Origin: Struthio camelus
Lineage: Eukaryota; Chordata; Aves; Struthioniformes; Struthionidae
DNA length: 64,000 nt
Assembly: GCF_040807025.1 (NCBI RefSeq)
Contig: NC_090942.1
Location: forward strand, 194,798,247 to 194,862,246
Direction: 5' to 3'
A program made the translations under genes and the position numbers. Position 1 is the stretch's first letter; every line of letters begins with the position of its first letter. The notes under the pieces are model-generated. The model had not been told where the DNA came from and made no database searches. It was given only the letters and a program-made list of their open reading frames with translations. Shown here one piece after another: positions 1 to 13,200 of the stretch.

Positions 1-1490
1 AGTCATGCTCCTCCATGCATCTCTTGTACAGTGGTTTCCTTTGCATGCAAATCAAGTCCTGTAGGGTTAGAGGAGAAAGCATTTTCCCAGTTCTTGCTCC
101 AAAATTGAACTGGGATGTGACTAGGACACAGCCAAACCTGGAAGTTAGGAAATGTTCCCTGTTCTAGAAATACAGCCTTGACCTATCATGTCTATTTATA
201 TCTATGGTTTATATAGAAAGAGATACTAGTCTGAATAACTCATCACAATTAATAGCAGACACATGTACACAGTTAGGTCCCTGCAGCTGTTAGTCTTCAT
301 ACAGCCCCCAGAGTCTAGAGTAAGGGATGATATACAACCCTTAGAGAAAGAGTACAGATTTCTAGAGGAGAGATGGTATTTGCATTTTTACATTTATTAG
401 CCTCTGACTTCTTCACTGCCTGAAAGGCTAAGATACCAACACCACGCGTTCATGATTGATTTGGGTTATCGGGGAAGGTATTGGGAAGGAGACTGAGCAC
501 CCTTCGTGGCCGGTCTAGTTGATTAGATTGCAATTTGGATGATTTTTGCAACAGAGGCTGAGAGCGTCTTGCGACTGTTTTGGGCTGTGCCTACAAGACA
601 CGATTAGGTGTATTATGGTGTGTGGGTGTGACTGTGATCGTTCAAAGCTGCATGCGTAATGAAGACCAGCCTTGGGCAGGCTTCATTTCTTGTTCTGCCC
701 TTTTTTCCATTTTTTTTCCTTCTGGCAACTCTTCCTGTGCTTAAGAGTGAGAAAAGGGGCTCAGAGCACTTCTCAGCTGCTCTCAGGATCATGAGGTGAA
801 AGCTCCAGGCCCAGGAAGGGCACTGAGCTCTACAGAATAGCTCCTTGTCTTCAGGACAGTCCTATCAGGCGGTGGGACAGGGTTTGTGTGAGGCCCATGT
901 TTGTTGTCTTGGGCTGGCACAGAAAGAGAAAACCACAGCTATGACTACAATGGGATTCAGAAAGACTATGCTATTCTGACTTAACAGATACCTTCAGTGA
1001 CCTCATGGAAGTGTGCTATCCTTCACTTGGAAAGATCATGCTAAGAATAAAGGCATATCTCTGACTCTTCTCCAGCTGCTCAGGTTTCCTCTGCTCTGAT
1101 AAGACCACGCAGTCTATTGTCAGCTTGCATTAATCCTTGTCAGCATCAATACATGATCTGGACACCTCTCCTTTTGGGACTGATCTGGCATCCACATTCA
1201 CAGAGCACTGAATAGTCCTCATCTGGTAACGGTTACGGCTTTCTCTACTCAATTTCCAAGAAATGAACAATTCTTTATCCCATTATAAAACCCACATCGG
1301 TCTGTTCTCTTCAGCCCTCTTGACCGTTATGCAACATTCCTACACATCTCTTTGTAGCACATCTCATGACCTGTACTTCTCCCAGGTGAGGATCAGGCAG
1401 AGAGGCACTGCAGAAAGGATACCTGCATTAAGGCTATCAGTAACGGTCTTTGAAATCCTGTGCAGTGCATTGGTATTTTTAATACAGAAA
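1..1490. other. Intergenic DNA, no gene recognised
   Basis: No exon, RNA gene or recent repeat is recognised. The open frames are short and have no family signature. A palindromic TTTGCATGCAAA at 40-51 contains an ATGCAAAT octamer (45-52), the consensus for POU-family factors, but a lone site is weak evidence of function. Confidence 0.5.
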
Positions 1491-1494
1491 AAAC

Positions 1495-1625
1495 ACAGAA
1501 ATGCTGGTTGAAAGGGACATCTGGAGGTCATCTAGTCCTGTTTGTCCAACCTCCTGTTTGCAGCAGGACTGTTGCCAGCACTATATCAGGTCAGCTGTGA
1601 GTATCTCATACCTTCTTCACTTCTC
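1495..1625 (-). mobile_element. Old CR1 LINE 3'-end fragment
   Basis: Read on the plus strand, this stretch has the order seen at the reverse complement of a CR1 tail: a GGTTGAAAGGGACATCTGGAGG-like block, then TCATCTAGTCC, then CCAACCTCC. It is diverged, lacks a clean terminal octamer repeat and carries no coding capacity. Orientation is minus. Boundaries are approximate. Confidence 0.65.
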
Positions 1626-4028
1626 TGAATTAAATTCAAATTTGAGTTTTTTTTTCTCCCCCATACCTTTATCTTTTTTAATACAACCACCATCATTGCT
1701 AGTACAGGCTAGCAAATCTCCAGGCTTCTGCCCCACCTGTGCTCCTTCCGTAGTTTCCTTTGATCTTGTCCTATTGCTATAGCTTTTTTTCCATTATCAT
1801 CAGGATTGTCTTTGTACTGGTGCACATCTTTGTTTCTTGAAAGACAAAGCGTGGTGTTTCCTGCCCTCTTACAGAACATATAACATTGTAAGTGTGTGTT
1901 CAGAGTATATTCATTGAATCTTAGGTGAAAACTTTTTAGGACAGGCGTATATGACTTAATGGGTAGCTTTCTGCTCTTGCTCTTCTTTCTTCACGTAGAC
2001 AAAGAAAAACAGTCAATTATAACCCGCCCAGAACCTTAGAGGCTGTGTACAAAGATTCCTCCCTCGTAGTTCTTCAAAAGTTTATAGAGAACATAAAGAC
2101 AGGAACAAAATTAACCAGTACCCAGATGTATTCTGCTTCAGGGAAATGACTAGGAATACAAACATCAGCAGACACACCTGTATTATCTCTGAAACTAAAT
2201 TTAGGCATAGATGCATCTTGGTCTTGTTGCTTAACCCATTTTCCCTTCTTGCAGTGGAACGAGGATTTCTCCTGGAGCAAACCGATGCCTCTCAGGTATT
2301 TTCCATTTAATTTCTCTCATACGAAGTCCAGCTTTCGTGATCACTAGCCTTCTAGCTGAGGAGACTTCTAGATAGGATGGTCAGAACTGACTTTCTTTAT
2401 AGCAGAGAGTTTTACTGTTTTATACTGTTCTAGAGGAGTCTGTGATGCCCAGTTGCTCTGGTCTTACTCAAAAGCTTCCAGTTCCCTGACCGGTCACCAC
2501 TCTGCCTCCTTGAACCAGGCCTGTTTTTTTAACATGACTTCAGAGGGGACATGAAAGATTCCCACTTAAATGTTTTGTACCTGTGTTGCACTGGTGTAAA
2601 CAGCAATAAAGGGTGCAAAAGACAGGAGAATTTCAGGCTCAGTTTCCTAATTGTGCAGTCTTTGTGTTCTTTTGAGATAATTTTCCTCATAAAGTGTTAC
2701 AGTATTCAGGATGCCAGACCAAGAAGCTACGTCCCTCCACCAACATACTGACAGGAGGAAAAAAAAAACTAACTGATTACTAGCAGGCTTTCAAACATGA
2801 AAATTATTCCAGCTCAAATAACTAACCAAAGTTTGCAATTTGGATTGCAATAGTGATACTGATAAGATTTTACTGATTGAATTTTAATAAGGAGTGGAGT
2901 TATAAGTGAGCTGAACTAATGGCTGCTTGTCCCTAAAAGGGGCAGTTCAGCGCTCTCCTCTCAATTTTCCTTTTCCTCCTCACCACAAATGCTTAACTTG
3001 TTTCCTTCTTTACACTGACTCTAGTACTCTTCTGACTGTATGATGAGCAAGTTCAGCTCACTGATCTGGAAGAAAACTAATTCAAAAACAAAATGTATAG
3101 CTTTCTGACCGTTTACGAGTTGAAGAGGCTCAGTATAGGCTCAAAAGAGAGTGAGAGCCACAGTAACTGAAGGGAAAGACCGCATAGCTGGAGGGAGATA
3201 TGTAGGGAAAGAGGTAAGACGAATGGAAAAACAGAGCAAGACATGCTTTTGACTAACAGTGAGGTGTTAGATTTGTTCAGCTGTTTTCTCTAATCAAACT
3301 GTCTGGTCAGCAGCTTAGCTACAGCTTTAAACTCCCCGATAGGCTTTGTCTAATGTTACTAAATACAATTAACTCAAATTGTCAATCCTCATTAAATTTA
3401 AAACAAAATTTGTTAATCTGGGTTAGTAAACCTGTATTAAACATGCATTTTCTTTTGCCTCTTATGCTTATATTGCTGTGTGGCTCTGTCCTCAATACTT
3501 CTTGCAAGCTGATAGGAAGAAGAAATTGCTAACTCTGGAGATCCTTGTGAAGACCTAGTGAAGCCATTCCTGAGAGAGACTCTGGTTCTGGCCAGTATCC
3601 AAGCAGCTCACAGATCTGCCAAAGGAGGCAGAATTCAAGATCGGCAAAAATGAAAGATTGTTTTGAGGTTTTTCTTTTAATTTATGAGTTAAATTAGAAA
3701 CATTTTACACTAGCTTTCCTCAAGAAATAATAATAAGGTTTGGGCCCTCTTTTGAGAATTCTTCTTGATAGCATAACAGAAATAGCATTAGGTGTTGACT
3801 ATATGCCTAGGACATAAGCTGTGAGCAAATTCTATGTGTCACAGTGTTGTGCTATGAAGAAATATCCAAGCTGATTCTGAACTAGTCCAACTATTTAGTT
3901 TTATTTAGTCTAATATAATCCAGTATTAACAAATCTATACTGCTTCCGGTACCCTGGTGAGTTTATTTAAATATACATGTCATTGCTGATACCTTATTTT
4001 GACAAATGAGCACAGCTATCTTATTTTT
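1626..4028. other. Intergenic DNA, no gene recognised
   Basis: AT-rich sequence with short, unremarkable open frames. No splice-flanked exon, RNA gene or recognisable repeat was found. Confidence 0.45.
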
Positions 4029-4288
4029 AACTGAACCACAGGCAATTCCATCTGAACAGGGGGAAAAACGTCTTTCCTGAGAGGGTGACAGAGCACTGGA
4101 ACAGGTTGCCCAGAGAGGTTGTGGAGTCTCTTTCCTTGGAGATATTCAAAACTTGCCTGGACGCGATCCTGGGCAATATGCTCTAGAGGACCCTGCTTGA
4201 GCGGGGGGGGGTTGGACTAGATGATCTCCAGAGGTCCCTTCCAACCTCAACCATGCTGTGATTCTGTGATTCCGTGATTCTACGATTT
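4029..4288 (+). mobile_element. CR1 LINE, 5'-truncated 3' end
   Basis: This is the last ~260 bp of a CR1 element in plus orientation. It aligns by eye with 18785-19028: the segment coding for the ORF2 C-terminus (CATCTGAAC, then GAGGGTGACAGAGCACTGGA, then GAGATATTCAAAAC), the stop region, a block reading GATGATCTCCAGAGGTCCC, and a terminal run of ATTCTGTG-like octamers (4259-4288). A poly-G run lies at about 4202-4210. Severe 5' truncation is normal for CR1. Confidence 0.93.
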
Positions 4289-7200
4289 TGATAAACAAGT
4301 ACTTATTCTGATAAATAAGAATGAAGGGAAGTAGTTTTCTCTCTTGGGACTGGAAACATTTTCTCTGCATTTTTCCAGCATTATGGATGTAGAAATCTAG
4401 TGTTAACTGCTGGCAAAATCTTTTGAGAAAACTATGTACAAAATTCCCATCTAATAACCTTGCAATCCATATAGAAAAAGGGGAGAGGAAAATACAGCGA
4501 AAGATGGCCATTTATCCTTTATGGCATCACATACAGTCTCAGAAATTCTTCAATGCCTCCCTTGTCTGTTGAAGTAATAAAAGGACTTGAAACAATCAAA
4601 TGATACTCCTGCAAAAGTGTGTAAATTGTTTCTTCTTATCTTTTTGCTTGGTCCTAGATCACGCACCTGCATAACTGCTTTTAGATAGAAGGAAATGGAA
4701 AAAATAAGAAGAATTTTCTTTTCTTTTGATTTGAAGTGTTTATTTATTAATTCATTTTGTCTATTGCACAATACCCCAAATCTGGGTGTAAAGTTATGTG
4801 CTACTTAGCACACACAGCTGTGTTAATATTAGCAAACAACCCATTCTCTGTTCTCTTACTGAGTGCCTTGCATACAACAGCTCTGTGAATCTGGCTCCCA
4901 GGGGAACTGAGTCATGAATCTTGAAAACTGAAAGCTCCAAGTGCGATGAAAGGGGCTAGGAGTAGAATGGCCACCTCGCGGGACAGAAATGGCTTATTCT
5001 CCTTGAGTTTGTGTTTACTTTCAGTGAGTGTACTAGTAAAAGGCTTTAGAAGCCATAATATTCACTGACATTGCATATTAGTGGAATAAAATATTGATAG
5101 AAAGTGAGTTTTTGCATATCTAAAATATGTCTTGAACACTTGATACTTGGCGAGATGTTCTTCCATGCAAGGGAACAGAAACAATGCTGCCGGACGTGCC
5201 TGAACAATTGTGGTTAAGCAACATGCCTCAGATTTCAAAGATTAAACCATTTCAGCAGATGAATCTTAAAGAATCCCCAGACCAATAATCAGGGAGATTT
5301 GTACAGATTAGTTTAAATTTTAAACTGCTAAAATTAAGCCAGAGAAAAATCTTTTTATAGATATCTCTCAAAACAGAAAATGTAGATACATGCCACTGTG
5401 TTTACTTAAATTGTAATTATGTGTATGTAGATGAGATGAGAATGTAACTTTGGGTCTATGGAAACCTAAAGGAACACACACAGCTGATCACACACTCAGA
5501 AATTATTAGTACAGAATGTGTCCCTGGCTAGGAGAACATTAACAGTGAAGCATTTTTGACTCAAGGACATCCTGAAGTGTTTCCTACACAGCCACACAAT
5601 GGGCTGCAATGTTCACTTGTTTCCCTCACTGTTTCACAGCAGTGAAATGTTAATGGCTCTGAATGGTTCCTAAGACAGGCTATCTAAAATAGCTATTTGA
5701 AAGGGTAGGAAGAATCTTCTCCTAAGGGTCCCTTTTTCCCTCCATTAACTATGAGGGAAGTTTACACAACTAGCTTAAGACTAAGTGTTTAACTATCTCT
5801 TGGTAAACCAATGCCAGTCAAAATGCTTGGGATTTTTAATGCTCAATAACCATTAAATCCTTGCTTTTTTCATCTCAGTAAGATTGTCTGGGTCTACAAT
5901 TGTTTCCTATTACTATTATCCTGAAGACAAATCCTAAAGCCTTAGCCTGGCATTTACCTTATCCTTGTTTCAGCAAATTCCTTCTAAAATATCAGCTGAC
6001 AACATGTCTGGAAATTAGTAGAAATTTACTTGAAATTAAAAAAAAAATGCAAGAGACATGGATTTGGCTGATGGGTGTTATTCAGGTTTTCCAAAGCTTG
6101 TTGAAAAACTGTCAAAACTCCAGAAGAGATGCTTTTCTTTTACCTGAAAAGACAGGCTTATCTGCACATTAAAAAATTCTGTTTTTCTTTAAAAAAACAA
6201 GAGTCTAAGAATGAAAGCTTGGGGTGGAGAGTTAGCCAAGAACCCAATATTCAGTGTACACATTACTAATGCACCTCAGAGGCACTGCAGAACAGATACC
6301 TCTATGTTCTTACACTTGTCTGTTTCCCAGATATTGAGGTACACTTTATTTTCCAAAATGTGCTTGTGGCAATGCGATCTTTCATGGATTTCTTGTGCCA
6401 TTTTCCTCACCAAAATAAAATGCCAAGGGAAATATGACCCAGCTCAAACAAAAAAAAGAGGTGCCTCTGGCTACTGAATGAAAGGTCTCATAAATCGTCA
6501 CTGTGACCTTTCACAATGGATTTTTTCTCTCAGTTGAAATATTTGAGATATTCTCTTCTTTGAAAATTCAAGATTTTTTATGTGACACAAAAAGCCATTT
6601 TCCCACCACTGGGAACTTTTATCCTGTTTCTCATACTGCAGTTTAATGTCAACTTTACTTAATCATTTCTAAGTGTCAGCTTTGCTATTTCACTCTTATT
6701 TTACTCTTGCTATAAATGAAGACTTCTCAAGGACCTAACTCCTAGAACCACATGAATCCTTTAGCCTTTTAGCTTTTATATGTGAAAAAGCAAGTTTCTG
6801 ACACATGTTGTTATTGGAGGAAAATATGAAATCTGTATTTAATTGTGTCTGAACAGCATGACACACAGAAAATCAAAAGAAAAATTTATAAAACTCTAGA
6901 AATTGATGAGACAATGCTGGGTCATTATGTATTGGCAATACTACAGTTTCTTCAGTGGGATTTGTGACCAAGGATAAAAATTCTGTATTGATCTAAGGTG
7001 GCTAACAATTAATTTTTTTAGTGGAAAGCAAGAAGATACCTACATGAGTAATGAACCATTGCTGGAGCTGCTGGAGAACAGAAGTCAGATCTTGTGGCAG
7101 TTAGTTTACTAATGGATGTAATAGTCCCTCTTTAAAGGAGACAGTTCTCAGATTGTTGGCTGATTTATGACATTTGTGAAAAGCATTTTTCTAATTAGTA

Positions 7201-10200
7201 ACTAAATTCAGACCTTGGGTGTTCTGCAGCATGCCTGATGCATAAAAACATCCCTTTAAGTGATGAGTTTGTCCCGTGTCTGTCTATTTGTGCTGTTATT
7301 ATCAAGTAAGAATAAAACTCTTCTGGCAGGTGTTTTTGTTTCATGACAAAGAGCTGATAGCCTTGTGAACTGAAATATTTTTATGGTCACATAACTCATC
7401 CAAATCTACACTGCAGTACAATTTTGTGGTTGTGCACATACAGAAAAATGCAGATGAACCCTTGCAATGCCCTTGCTTCACCAATTCTGCAATTAGACCA
7501 CATGCTGTTGAGAAACAGGAGCACATGGACACTAATAAATTCACCTGCAAGGTGCTCAGTGTTATGCTACACAGTCAGCACTTTAGACAGTATCAGGGAT
7601 CTGAAGGAACACACATTAAATATGACATTTGAAAGTAATACAATCCATTATAGCAGACAGTGCTGGCTTTGGAGGGGGCTTTACAGCTAATAAAATGATC
7701 AAAGTTGCTTTGATATGTCTCATTTTGGCTTGCACAGCTGAGTTCTTTTATAACCAACAGAGGTGATTAGAATAGTGGTGTTTCTTGTGACTTCCCGAGG
7801 GAGGGATCAACAAATAGAAATAGCTTATGTGAGCAACATAGTGATGCAGCATTTTCTTTTTTCTGTATTCTTAGCTAAAAAATAAATGATAGAGCAAGTA
7901 GCTGCAGACTGGGAAATAAGTTTAACTGAATGTCCTTTTTTTTAATTCTAATCATAGAATATTTTCAAAAATTGTCAGAGTGTGAACACTGGTTTGCAAA
8001 TATTAACTCCTCAGCAGATTAATTGTCAGTATGTCTTTCAGTGGACTGTGCCATTTTGCTATTTGCTACTGAGGAAATATGTGCCGTTCTGTATTCTCGT
8101 AGTGCAGGTGAGTTCAACTGGAAAGGCATGGGATTTTTACATCAGTAAGAAATAATTTATGAATGTATTATATTTGCAGCGTTTCTGTGAAGCATCATAA
8201 CAGAGTTATATGGTCTCTGCCAACTACACAGAGTAGTAATAAATTTAATCTATTATATGAATGTTTCCTACAAAAGATGTAACAGAATTATGAGTTAAAC
8301 TGGACTGAGGCAGAGATGTTTAAAAACAATAGTTGAAATTTAAAATATCAATGAAAAAACAAGCCATTTTCTGTGACACAGAGAATTAATGCCTGATGTT
8401 CTACCAGTGTTGGATAACTTATATGTCTATAGCAACTTCCATCACTTAGCACTAGATGTTTGCAAATCAAGCAGCACATTTGAAATCTTATTACCCGCTA
8501 CAGCAATGATCAGCTTAAGGCAATGGGGTATGGCAGCTGCATCAGCCCAGAATCCCTAAGAGTGTTTCTGAAAATCTTTGAAATCATTTTAAATATTCCA
8601 AATGCTAACTAGGTAATTTTTCCATGACTTTCGATGTACTCTTTCCAACAACACATTAGATTACTGGTCGTGTTATTAACAACCGTTACCGTTCAGATGA
8701 ATACTGCCCTGAACGTGCAAGCTAGCTGGACACCTCTGCTTCCCTCACCAGGACCTTGAAGCCATCTCAGGGGAAGGGGCAAAAGGGATAGAAAAGGAAA
8801 GGCAAGAACTAGGAAGCCACACAGGATGGCTATTGACTCCAGCCTGAGCAATTCAGATCCCAGGCTCAGTGATCATCCCCTCTGCCAGGACTGAGGAAAT
8901 GAGGGTTATGAGAATGTAGTAGAAGAGCAGGAAGCCAGAAATAAAAATTTTACAGCTGTTTCTTGACGCTACTTTTGTGTTTTTGCTTCTTCCTTGAGCT
9001 AACTTGGGACAGGCCTGCTTTTAGTGGTTTACTGTGAGGCTGGGCTGGTGAACGCTTGGATCTCTGTCTGTTAAGTAGCATAGCTCATTCTGTGAAAGTA
9101 TATTCAACCATACAGCAATTTTCCATGATTTTTTGGGGAGCGGGTGAAGAGCCAAAGAACATTATTTGGCTTAAGTAATTTTTGCCTCTTTCTACTTTCT
9201 GTAATTTTCTCCTTTCGAATAAGGATAGGAGAGGAGCAGATACTGCCTTTCTGGTACTTTTTGTTCTTTTTTCTTAAGACATGGTTGAAAGAAGCAAGCT
9301 GAATCAAAGCAGGAAGAAGGTAAATGTGGAGACGTTTTCCAGCTGAATATCATCAGGAAAAGGTTTCAAAGCCAGGAACGGTCTTCTGGATGACTGTACT
9401 GGTATGAAACACGATGCTGTTCCCCATCTTACTTCAGACCTTCAATATGCTGTTACTGTTTGACTCTTACACTTTCTTTCTCATATCTCACCTATGCCTG
9501 TAAGTTTGGCAAGACTGCTTTCATTCAGCCCATACAGTACTTTTTCTCAACTCCACCTCTCCAGAAAATCCTTACCTCCACTTTTGTCTTTTTCTCTCCT
9601 CGCCACTTGTCTTGAACGTTGCGGTTGCTCCCCAGGATATCCCTGGTCTTCAGCTCTTCTGCTGCTGCTGCTGTAGTCCACCTCAGCCTTCCTTCAGCCA
9701 TAGCAATAAGTGGATGGCTGAGGCTAAAGCTTGCTTTTTAATTCTGTCAGGAAAGCAACTTATATAGTTTTCTATAACTGCAAGCAATGTGATAGCGTCT
9801 TGTGGCTCTTTTGTCTGAGGGCAGTGGATTGTGGACTGTGGAGGTCCAGCTTCAGCTTCTAATGGTGTAACTCACTTGTCTTCAGCAGTGAGTGTGAAAG
9901 AGCACACACAGAAATTTCAAGCCATCATATCCATTAAGCTAGGTAATATCTGTTTTCTGTTGAAAATGAAAGATCAATTATAAAAACATATGATGCTTGA
10001 GCATACTCACACCTAGCACACGCACACGTTTTGTTCCCGCTACACATATCCTCACCTATCTAATGAACGTCACTCCAAAAGGGAGTTCATTTGGGTTTCT
10101 TCCCCACTGCAGGTAGAAGGGGAGAAAACAAATCAGTCTTTTCTGCTTGCCTAGGACCCCACTGTTATAGGCAAGTGTGTTGTTATCAGTTTAATGTTCA

Positions 10201-13200
10201 GCCAGTTGAGGACTTTGTGATCTACAGAGCGCTGACAACAGCATCCTGGGAGCTGGCTCCTTCTGAGCAGGAAAGGCCAAGCGACGAATAGCCTGAAAGC
10301 CTAGACTGGACAGCAATGCTGGAATGCAGTCTCTTGCTCACAAGGGGCTACAATAATAGTGTGAAGGAGTTACTTCATACCAGTTCTTATACATAGTAAG
10401 ATGTGGCTGTTCAAAAATGGAGGCAGATGCGACTGAAGAAGAATTCTGAGTATTTTGACTACATAATTTTGGGTGTCCGTCAGTACAGGGGATCGAGTTG
10501 TTCTCATCTTCAGCCAAAAAAGCTACTATGCAAAATAGTCAGAGAGACCACAGTTAGGGGCCAAAAAATCCCTAGTCTCTTAGCTGCAGATTTCAGACAT
10601 GAATGTTAAATTATCAGATCATCTCTTGAAAAGGGGGAATTATATGGGGAGCCCATAAAGGCAATTGAAACCTCCATCAATCCGAATACATTTTGGAAGA
10701 GCTTCACATTAAGAACAGTTCTTCTTGGCAAAGGAGGATTTGGGATATTAGGATGGAATGAGCTGTTCATGCTAGTAATGTAACTGTCTGCTATGATGAG
10801 TTCCTACATTGGCATTTTGACAGTATAGATGGATGGATCAGTCAAACCTTTATTATTCAAGAAAAAGGGATTGAATAGAGACAGGTTGAATGAAAACCAG
10901 TCAGCAAGTTTTAATGTTCAAGATGTTAGCTAGAGCTTAGCTGAAACTTGATCGATATCAGCCATGAAAGAGTCTTTGGCCTACCAAGCTGCTTCCAACT
11001 TCAAAATGAAAGAACCACGGAGATTTATCTGTCATGCGCTGTATCTTCTGCCAGAGGCTTTTAGTTACCAGACACCCTTTGATAGCAAGATTGCTGTAGT
11101 CTGCCTACTAATTCCACTAAAGTCTATTATAAACTCTAGAACGATGCTGAAGTTCATTGAAATTCTCCATTGGCTACATAATAATCATCTTCATTTATCA
11201 ACAACAAAAAGCCCTCTGTCTTTTAAATTTCTCCTCCATAGATATTCCTCATTTTAATGTCCTTGCCATTTCACTAGTAGTCAAAGTTAATTTTTCTAAC
11301 AAATGGACCTGTAGCTAAGAATCACTACTGTTTGGTCTAATTTAAAACCCCACTGAAACTGTCAGGGGTTGACTTCCAGCCTCGCTGTGGAATAGAGCTC
11401 ACTCAGCACTACTTTTACTTCCTCTACCTCCTGCTGTCCCACAGGACCTTGGGATGCTAACAGTGATTTACACAAAGATCTTCAGCAGACTTAGCAAGAA
11501 GGTTAATTTATTTGTAGAACTAGAGAAATAAACAAGGAAAGCTAAGGAAAACTTTCCTGGGGAAGTTCATGAATCATGTTCATTCCATATAACAACATTC
11601 AAAGCCATCCCCTTCAGAGGACAGCAAACATGACCTCTTATTTCCTCAGCGTTGTGCTCTAAGAGGGATCTTTTGAATGTTGTGTTACCCTTGAAGTAAA
11701 CATGATAGAAATTGCCATTCCTCTTGTCAGTCAGAAGGACCATCTGGCGCTACATTAGAACACTTTTCTATTAAATTCACCAGCATGCTAATTATAGGAT
11801 GACTAGTGAATAGTTAAACTGCCAGATGCTATGAAGATATATCACTGTCTTTTTACATAGTTAGGCAAACGTTTAATTAAACCTGCAGCTGCTGTGTCTA
11901 CTCTACCTACTAGCATATCTAAATGATGTTCACCTATGGGAAAGATGGCGCTGTCTTAGAGCTTGTCTTCCAAGAAGAAAAGCAACTTAAAAACAACTTT
12001 GCTGAAACATACAGCATGTATACACGTGATACAATTACACATGTTGATAATTTCATCAAAAAACATTTTTAGACTCTTTCACTTCAGCTCCCTGGATTGT
12101 GCTCCCTGCTCCTTGAATAATCTTTTACCACTCTTGCTAGCTTTGAAAGGTCTGTTGTTTTAGAGGCTTCAACAAAGCCACATTAGAAATTGCAATATAC
12201 AGCCACTGTTAACAGGATGTTTAAGCGGATGATGTTGCTACTGCTTCTGACTTTGAAATCCCTGAATACGTGGAAACAGCCGTTTACTTTACCACAGCCT
12301 AAGAAATCTTTCATTTGGAAAATACTGAAAATAGTATGTGAGCTTCCAGCATGTAACGATAAGCAATCCTGGGCTCATGGTTTTTAACATCCCCCTGAAA
12401 CCGCTTCTTTACAGGAACCCTGAAGGGCAGATTCTGAGACTCTGCAGTTCTCCCCATTTCATATCTGATCTTGACTGAAGCCTGCAGAGGATGATTTCCA
12501 AGGAGCATATAACTCCTTGATTTCTGAAAGTGTTTGTACTTAGCTCGACTTGGCACTGTAAGATCTAATAGTCAGATCAGGAAAAATGGGATTTAGGGAT
12601 CAGCTAAAGTTTAGCCCCTGTTCAGTGATGTTTCCATTGCCCTTCCATTAAAGGGTGCTTTATTCCCATTTATTACCTGGGCCCCAAGTCTACCTGGGCT
12701 CTTTTCAGCATCTATCTCAAGACACAGGAATTGAGGTGACCAGAGATGTAGGTGAGGAAAAAGCCACAGAGCTTGAGACCCCTAAGGTGGGAGTTTTCCT
12801 GGGAGGGCAGTGTCTTTGGCTGGAAGTATCCTGCTGCTCTCCACTGATTGCAGAAATTGCTTTGGGCAACTGAAGTTTGCTGAATTTTGCTGAACTTTTG
12901 CAAGAAGTCCTTGGTATGGTTTTGGCTCAGGCCAACGAGCACTATTCCAGGCAACTCCTGAGCACAATTTGGGAGTTAGTACAGGTAAAAGAACAGTGCC
13001 AATAGGCAGACTGGATGCAGCCATGCGTTTTGGAGGTAAAGGAATTTAGTTGTATGGACACAGGTCATTTTGTGCCAGTTGACCATAGTTGCAGAGCACT
13101 ACCAGGAAGAGTAAGAAGTAAGATGCTGGGAAGTTATTTCGGAGATTTCAGGGAATTGGCTGTTGGGAGACAAAGCAGGAGTTTAGGACTTTTACAGAGG

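Noticed and set aside
11360-11760. Possible LTR-type insertion starting near TGTCAGGGG
   Set aside because: No paired LTR, primer-binding site, polypurine tract or target duplication was visible.
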